Source: Rothia similimucilaginosa (GTDB lineage: Bacteria; Actinomycetota; Actinomycetes; Actinomycetales; Micrococcaceae). Taken from it: DNA of 64,000 bases. The notes under the pieces were generated by a model. The model searched no databases and was not told the DNA's origin. It was given only the letters and a program-made list of their open reading frames with translations. Positions 59,662-64,000 of this stretch are shown in pieces (position 1 is the first letter of the stretch; each line of letters starts with the position of its first letter). The position numbers and the translations under genes are program-made. The stretch is from NCBI RefSeq assembly GCF_029850875.1, contig NZ_JAOVAM010000004.1:1-64000 (forward strand), in the 5' to 3' direction.

Positions 59662-59963
59662 ATCAGGTCGCCCTCTATAGTCCCTTTATCCCTAGACTTT
59701 AATCATACCCTTATATTCTCGATGCTTTCCATAAGGGGCAAGAATCGGTCTAAATATGCGCATATACCCTAGAAGGAATATGCATCCGAAGATGCAATAC
59801 ATGTTCGCAGCAGTACTCTCATTGACCCCTCACTCAACAATATCCCACGTACGACACAAAGGAAGGCGCCCCCTTCTTGGGCTAACGCCCACAAGAGAGA
59901 ACACCTTCCTCAGCGTGGTTGGTATTTATCGGTTGCCCTCGCTAGAGAGCGGATGCAGAGTGC
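59662..59963. other. 302-nt gap between galU and the GlpR-like gene
   Basis: Contains a palindrome TATGCGCATA (59755-59764) and, on the minus strand, TATAGA 22 nt before the ATG as a promoter candidate. GGGCGTTAGCCC (59879-59890) could be part of a galU terminator. No gene. Confidence 0.35.
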
Positions 59964-60872
59964 TTAGCAGTTCTCTGCGACAAAGTCCTTCAGCCATGCG
60001 CGCAGGTCCTCACCGAACTCGGGGCGCTCAGCAGCAAGAATAACGTTTGCCTTCAGGTAGGACAGCTTGTCACCGGTGTCGAAACGGCGGCCGGAGAAGA
60101 CCACGCCGTAGACGCCTTCGCCTTCGCCCTCCCCCTGAGCCAGGGTCTGCAGAGCGTCGGTCAGCTGAATCTCGCCGCCGCGACCCGGAGCAGTGTTCTC
60201 CAGAACCTCGAAGACCTTCGAGCTCAGAACGTAACGACCAATCACAGCGTAGTTCGAGGGAGCCTCATCAGCAGCAGGCTTCTCAACCAGACCGGTAATC
60301 TTTACAAAATCGTCCTCACCCTCAACAGCCTCAATAGCAGCTGCACCGTAAGCAGAAATAGCCTCACGGGGAACCTCCATCAGAGCAACGACGGAACCGC
60401 CGGTACGCTCCTGGACCTCCACCATGCGAGCGAGCAGGTCTTCCTTCTCGTCAATCAGGTCATCGCCGAGCAGAACAGCGAATGCCTCATCGCCGACGTG
60501 GCGCTTTGCGCGCAGAACAGCGTGGCCCAGACCCTTGGGGTCACCCTGACGCACGTAGTGCAGGTCGCCGCCCATCTCATTGGTAGCTACCACGGATGCG
60601 AGCAGGGCGTCCTTACCCTGCTCAGCAAGCTGCTGCTCCAGAACGGGAACACGGTCAAAGTGATCCTCAAGAGCGCGCTTGTTACGGCCGGTAATCATCA
60701 GAACGTCGTTCAGACCGGCACGGATTGCTTCCTCCACCACGTACTGAATCGCGGGGCGATCGACGACGGGGAGCATTTCCTTCGGGGTTGCCTTCGTGGC
60801 GGGCAGGAATCGGGTGCCCAGACCAGCAGCAGGAATAACTGCCTTAGTAACAGACTTAATTTCAGTAGCCAT
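59964..60872 (-). CDS. galU: UTP-glucose-1-phosphate uridylyltransferase
   Basis: A 302-residue nucleotidyltransferase making UDP-glucose. The nucleotide motif GLGTRFLPATKATPKEMLP is at residues 17-35, with FAVLLGDDLI and the VEKPAADEAPS segment. Full length. UDP-glucose feeds GalE and envelope glycans. The ATG at 60872 has a TAGGGT box 11 nt upstream, giving a leader of a few nucleotides at most. Divergent from the 5-FCL gene as in Mycobacterium. Confidence 0.96.
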   Translation of the reverse strand: MATEIKSVTKAVIPAAGLGTRFLPATKATPKEMLPVVDRPAIQYVVEEAIRAGLNDVLMITGRNKRALEDHFDRVPVLEQQLAEQGKDALLASVVATNEMGGDLHYVRQGDPKGLGHAVLRAKRHVGDEAFAVLLGDDLIDEKEDLLARMVEVQERTGGSVVALMEVPREAISAYGAAAIEAVEGEDDFVKITGLVEKPAADEAPSNYAVIGRYVLSSKVFEVLENTAPGRGGEIQLTDALQTLAQGEGEGEGVYGVVFSGRRFDTGDKLSYLKANVILAAERPEFGEDLRAWLKDFVAENC

Positions 60873-61211
60873 GCCACAAGAATACCCTAAGTTATAAAGT
60901 ACTTAAGCTGATTTATCGACACTATGACATGAAAAAATCTTCAACGTGACTAACTACATATCAGTGAAGCTACATTCTTCCGGATGTAGAGAAAATACGT
61001 TCTTCAGAACCCAATGCTATTTTCTGTAATCCCTATACTAAAAAGTAGATTCTACAGCCCAGCAGAGTAGGTTACTTTTTGCCGCCCGCATAGATGTTTT
61101 CGCCCCACCTTAAACGCCCCTCAGCGCAGAGGCACCACGATTCAAACCAGCCAACCTAACCCATAGAGCCACTCTCCCCCGCCCCTATATTAAGACCTCA
61201 CCCGCAAGACG
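60873..61211. promoter_or_regulatory. 339-nt divergent promoter region of galU and 5-FCL
   Basis: Gene-free and A/T-rich near galU. TATATT (about 61183-61188) is the -10 candidate for the 5-FCL gene. No other structure noticed. Confidence 0.4.
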
Positions 61212-61898
61212 ATGGGACACACCATGCTTCTCAATACCGCAGCCGCAATCAGCAACTCCGACACCGGTGCCAGCGCAGAAGATATCTCCCTGGATAAAGA
61301 CATTCTCCGTTCCCAGATTCGCCCGCACCGCCTCACCGCACGCAGCCGCCGCGGCGAACATGACCAGCAGCAGATGGCTGACCTTTTCACCCGCCACATT
61401 CTTGAGGCGGTCGCGCAGCGCCTCCACTCCCCCGGCACCATCGCGGCATACCTGCCCACCAAATCTGAACCGCCCATCGTTCAGTCACTAAACGCTCTCC
61501 ATCAGCAGGGACACCGCATCCTCGTACCCGTCGTGCGTCCCGGCCGCAAGCTCGCCTGGGTGCACTGGGACCCCGCCGTTGAGCATCCGCTCAGTCCCAT
61601 GGGAATCCCCGAACCCGAGGGCGAAGAACAGGACGAGCAAGCCTTCGTGAACGCCGATGTGCGCCTCATCCCCGCTCTCGCCTTTGATGCTGGCGGGCAC
61701 CGCCTCGGTCAGGGAGGCGGCTACTACGACCGCATTATCCCCCTGCTCAGCGCACAGCAGCTGAATGAGCAGACCATCGGTGTGGTCTTTACCGATGAAA
61801 TTTATAAAGCTATTCCCTACGACCAGTGGGACGCTATTCTGCCAGTCATCCTCACCGAAGAAGGCATTTTCCATGCCTCTCAGCAGTCATCAGTGTAG
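61212..61898 (+). CDS. 5-formyltetrahydrofolate cyclo-ligase
   Basis: A 228-residue enzyme converting 5-formyl-THF to 5,10-methenyl-THF with ATP. KDILRSQIRPHRLTARSRR matches the N-terminal motif, and LAFDAGGHRLGQGGGYYDRIIP the ATP-site signature. A second ATG (61224) is an alternative start; no strong ribosome site for either. Position next to galU is conserved in actinobacteria. Confidence 0.92.
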   Translation: MGHTMLLNTAAAISNSDTGASAEDISLDKDILRSQIRPHRLTARSRRGEHDQQQMADLFTRHILEAVAQRLHSPGTIAAYLPTKSEPPIVQSLNALHQQGHRILVPVVRPGRKLAWVHWDPAVEHPLSPMGIPEPEGEEQDEQAFVNADVRLIPALAFDAGGHRLGQGGGYYDRIIPLLSAQQLNEQTIGVVFTDEIYKAIPYDQWDAILPVILTEEGIFHASQQSSV

Positions 61899-62125
61899 CC
61901 GGTTGACCAGCACCGCCCACCTCCTGCTTGACACCCCAAATCTTCATGCAAAAGCTCAAAGATATGCAGGAACACTCCAACAAAGTCGCTCAAGAAAAAG
62001 GCAAAAAGAAACCAGCAATAGCTTTTGAGAAGAAACCGCAAATAGCCCAGAGCATTTCAAAAGCGGTACACTCAAACCACTGTTATTAAACCCGCTCAGC
62101 TAAAAAATCGATACAGAAGGACAAT

Positions 62126-62311
62126 ATGCCGGTCTACGTTTACCAGTGCAAGAATTGCAATCACGTCTTTGAACAGCGCCAGTCCTTTAGCGACGATGCA
62201 CTGCGCGTCTGCCCGCAGTGCGGCGAAGAAACCCTGCGCAAGCGCTATAACACCGTTGGCGTGACTTTCAAGGGTTCCGGTTTCTACAGCACCGATAAGG
62301 GCAACTCCTAA
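62126..62311 (+). CDS. FmdB-family zinc-ribbon protein
   Basis: A 61-residue protein: PVYVYQCKNCNHVFEQRQSF and VCPQCGEETLRKRYNTVGVTFKGSGFY, with two CxxC pairs. Typical of the FmdB/CxxC regulatory-protein family, whose function is unsettled. AAGGAC precedes the ATG. Terminator hairpin follows. Confidence 0.93.
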   Translation: MPVYVYQCKNCNHVFEQRQSFSDDALRVCPQCGEETLRKRYNTVGVTFKGSGFYSTDKGNS

Positions 62312-62335
62312 GCGAAAGTTCCACACCAGTCATAA

Positions 62336-62369
62336 GAGGGGCGGGGCAACACAAGTTGCCCCGCCCCTC
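62336..62369. terminator. hairpin after fmdB-like gene
   Basis: Perfect 15-bp stem GAGGGGCGGGGCAAC/GTTGCCCCGCCCCTC with ACAA loop. GC-rich, no T-run. Confidence 0.7.
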
Positions 62370-62401
62370 GGCGTTCAAGAAGCACTCCCGGCTCGGATGC
62401 A

Positions 62402-62719
62402 CTACACGATATTGTTACCCCAGTGCGGAGGACACTGCTGACGCATCCACTCCAGACGCTCACGCTCCTCCGGTGGCAGTGGCTGCGCGGAGGTAGCCGC
62501 TTTCTGCGAACCCACCTTCTGAGAGGTCCGCTTCTGAGCATCAGCTTTCTTCGCGGAAGTCCCCGCAACAGACAAAGTACCCGAAGCCACCGCCGGAGGC
62601 GTCGTTACACCCACCAGCAGAGGCTCAGCCCCACTCACCGAGCCGCCGCCGCTCACACGGCGGTGGCCGCGGCGAGGCTTCGGCGTCGACGAATAACTAG
62701 CCACGGACCTCAGCGCCCT
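62402..62719 (-). CDS. small hypothetical protein ending in PPHWG
   Basis: A 105-residue polar protein. Ala/Ser/Thr/Lys-rich, then a conserved-looking end LPPEERERLEWMRQQCPPHWGNN that resembles short actinobacterial proteins with a terminal PPHW. Overlaps the helicase stop by 23 nt; a GTG at 62704 is an equally good start. Function unknown. Probably coexpressed with the helicase gene. Confidence 0.6.
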   Translation of the reverse strand, partial: RALRSVASYSSTPKPRRGHRRVSGGGSVSGAEPLLVGVTTPPAVASGTLSVAGTSAKKADAQKRTSQKVGSQKAATSAQPLPPEERERLEWMRQQCPPHWGNNIV

Positions 62720-64000
62720 CATCCATATCCAGGTAGTGCAGCACACGCGCCACCACAGCATCCGGGTCAGCGAACACCTCCAGGGTGCCCAGCGTAATGT
62801 AGTTCCAGCCCGTGCGGCTCAGACGCTCCGGCAGCAGACGGGTCCGCTCACGCACCGAAGCCCGCGCATAATTCTGCTCGCCATCAGAGCACGCCACCAG
62901 CGGCATAGCCGCCGGGACGCTCGGGTTCGACGAGACCACGGGAGCCACGCCCAACGCAGGCACCGGCTCAGCCGCCAGCTTCTCCGGGGCGTGCGCAATC
63001 AGAGCGATATCGCCCTCACCGCGGCTCACACGCACACCGCAATCCTGCAGACGCGCTACCAAATCGTTCAGCAGCCAGTCGCCCAAATCCGGGGTGTCCG
63101 CATTATCAGCTGCCAAGAATGCGTTACGCGGCAGGCTCTCCGGTACGCGCTGTGCCTTCGCCTCCACTTCTTCACGCTCCTGACGTTCCGCATGCTCACG
63201 CAGCAGATGGTAGAAGTCCACCGCACCATGATGTAGCTTCTGCGGGTCCAGCTCCGACGGGTCAATGCACGAAACGATGCGCAGGGCACGGCGTGCGCGA
63301 GTCAACGCAACCACAAAGCCCTGGCGACCGTGCTCGGCAGACAGTTGACCCAAATCGTACGACGCCTGGCCCAGGCGGGCACGGCCTACACCCAGGGAGA
63401 AAATCACGGTATCGCGTTCAAGGCTCTCAGCGCGGGTCAGGTCGACCACACGGAAAGACTCCTCGCCGGCGGCAAAGAACGGTGCCAGCTGCGGGTACAG
63501 GCTCAGGGCGTGACGCACCGACTCAGCCACACGCTGAGCGTGCTTCGGGCTAGCGGTCACAACCGCCAGCGAACGGTCCGGGGTGCGGTACGCGTGCTCC
63601 AGCACCAGGTTCGTGACGCGCTCCACCTCAACACCGGGCGAATCCAGGTTCGCGTTATCGCTGACCTTACCGCGAGTATCAATGCACTCAACGGTCAGCG
63701 AACCGGCAGGCTGGGCGGAGGCGCGACTCACCGGAGCCGCATGCAGCTGCGAACCGTAGAACTCACGGTTCAGGTAGTCGAGAATCACCGAGTCCATGCT
63801 GCGGTGCAGCATCGCCAGGGTACGGTTGGGCAGCACGGTAGCGAGCACGTCGAAGGTGCTGTCCAGCTGCTCATCGGTCGGCTCAGGTGCACCGAAAGTC
63901 GGCGCAGACACGATGAACGGCGAGGGGTAACCCGAATGCGGGTCGCCCAGGGCGATCACCTGGTCGGCGCGGGTAATCGCCGGCAGGTTCGCCGCCAGCG
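62697..64000 (-). CDS. AAA/SF1-type helicase with C-terminal endonuclease domain, 5' part missing
   Basis: Only the C-terminal 433 or so residues lie in the window; the frame runs open through 64000, so the gene begins outside. RADQVIALGDPHS and RQGFVVALTRARRALRIVSC match helicase motifs near the end of an SF1 core. The last 120 residues (LGDWLLNDLVARLQDCGVRVSR, RTRLLPERLSRTGWNYITLGTLEVFADPDAVV) match the Vsr/DUF559-like endonuclease domain of large actinobacterial helicases. Role in DNA repair or defence is inferred. Confidence 0.82.
   Translation of the reverse strand, partial: LAANLPAITRADQVIALGDPHSGYPSPFIVSAPTFGAPEPTDEQLDSTFDVLATVLPNRTLAMLHRSMDSVILDYLNREFYGSQLHAAPVSRASAQPAGSLTVECIDTRGKVSDNANLDSPGVEVERVTNLVLEHAYRTPDRSLAVVTASPKHAQRVAESVRHALSLYPQLAPFFAAGEESFRVVDLTRAESLERDTVIFSLGVGRARLGQASYDLGQLSAEHGRQGFVVALTRARRALRIVSCIDPSELDPQKLHHGAVDFYHLLREHAERQEREEVEAKAQRVPESLPRNAFLAADNADTPDLGDWLLNDLVARLQDCGVRVSRGEGDIALIAHAPEKLAAEPVPALGVAPVVSSNPSVPAAMPLVACSDGEQNYARASVRERTRLLPERLSRTGWNYITLGTLEVFADPDAVVARVLHYLDMDEGAEVRG

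Noticed and set aside
1-64000. CRISPR arrays, insertion sequences, phage genes
   Set aside because: No regularly spaced repeats, transposase motifs or phage proteins were seen on either strand.

Overview
The window reads as chromosomal DNA of a high-GC actinobacterium of the family Micrococcaceae. Rothia is my best guess; it rests on protein character and gene order, and no database search was possible. Supporting signs are mycothiol synthesis (MshB), a 7Fe ferredoxin paired with an actinobacterial-type DapC, a TatB/Mrp/DUF1003/MgtE-N block, an ispH/xseA/xseB block, and many genes whose start codon lies 6-7 nt after a TANNNT-like -10 box, as expected for leaderless mRNAs. There is no rRNA, tRNA, CRISPR array, prophage or insertion sequence.

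Layout. 0-8 kb: PHP phosphoesterase, Xaa-Pro aminopeptidase, a YflT-like membrane protein, then the coupled run MgtE-N/CBS protein, DUF1003 protein and Mrp ATPase, convergent with tatB. 8-12.5 kb: PIG-V-like mannosyltransferase with a small membrane protein, then divergent dapE and dapD. 12.5-18.3 kb: a frameshifted DUF4253 gene, galE and a four-gene glutamate-type ABC importer. 18.4-24.3 kb: dapC, 7Fe ferredoxin, mshB and typA; a good IdeR/DtxR-like box lies in the fdxA-mshB gap. 24.5-31 kb: NudC-like hydrolase, pgi, pyrrolidone-carboxylate peptidase, LOG protein, NUDIX hydrolase and an amino acid permease. 31.3-38.8 kb: OsmC, a duplicated AzlC/AzlD exporter locus with a structured gap, tpx, an LppP/LprE-type lipoprotein and several small membrane or stress proteins.

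38.9-42.7 kb holds the most interesting block: eight tightly coupled genes on the minus strand encoding several proteins with Asp23/Gls24-like or related folds, a DUF2273-like 58-residue membrane protein, an AmaP-like membrane anchor, a DUF6286-like protein and an ECF-type sigma factor with no classical anti-sigma gene. Three ~45-bp-spaced copies of a TATGAC-containing motif sit upstream. This looks like a self-contained envelope-stress module.

43-52.8 kb: ychF, a two-component system beside an ABC-2 exporter, ispH, a large membrane protein and xseA/xseB. 52.9-57.7 kb: an AlaA-like aminotransferase, an orphan OpuAC-like lipoprotein with a NUDIX gene, a LysR-effector-domain-like protein without HTH, and a VTT/DedA-like protein. 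57.7-64 kb: a gene-free stretch with an orphan plus-strand terminator (small-RNA candidate), a GlpR-like membrane protein, galU, 5-formyltetrahydrofolate cyclo-ligase, an FmdB zinc-ribbon protein, a small hypothetical protein and the 3' end of a large helicase/nuclease gene cut by the window edge.

Working together: dapD, dapE and dapC supply diaminopimelate for peptidoglycan and lysine; galE and galU feed UDP-sugars to the envelope; tpx, OsmC, mycothiol and ferredoxin serve redox balance; the Asp23 cluster, GlsB-like, YflT-like and DUF1003 proteins point to envelope and general stress protection.
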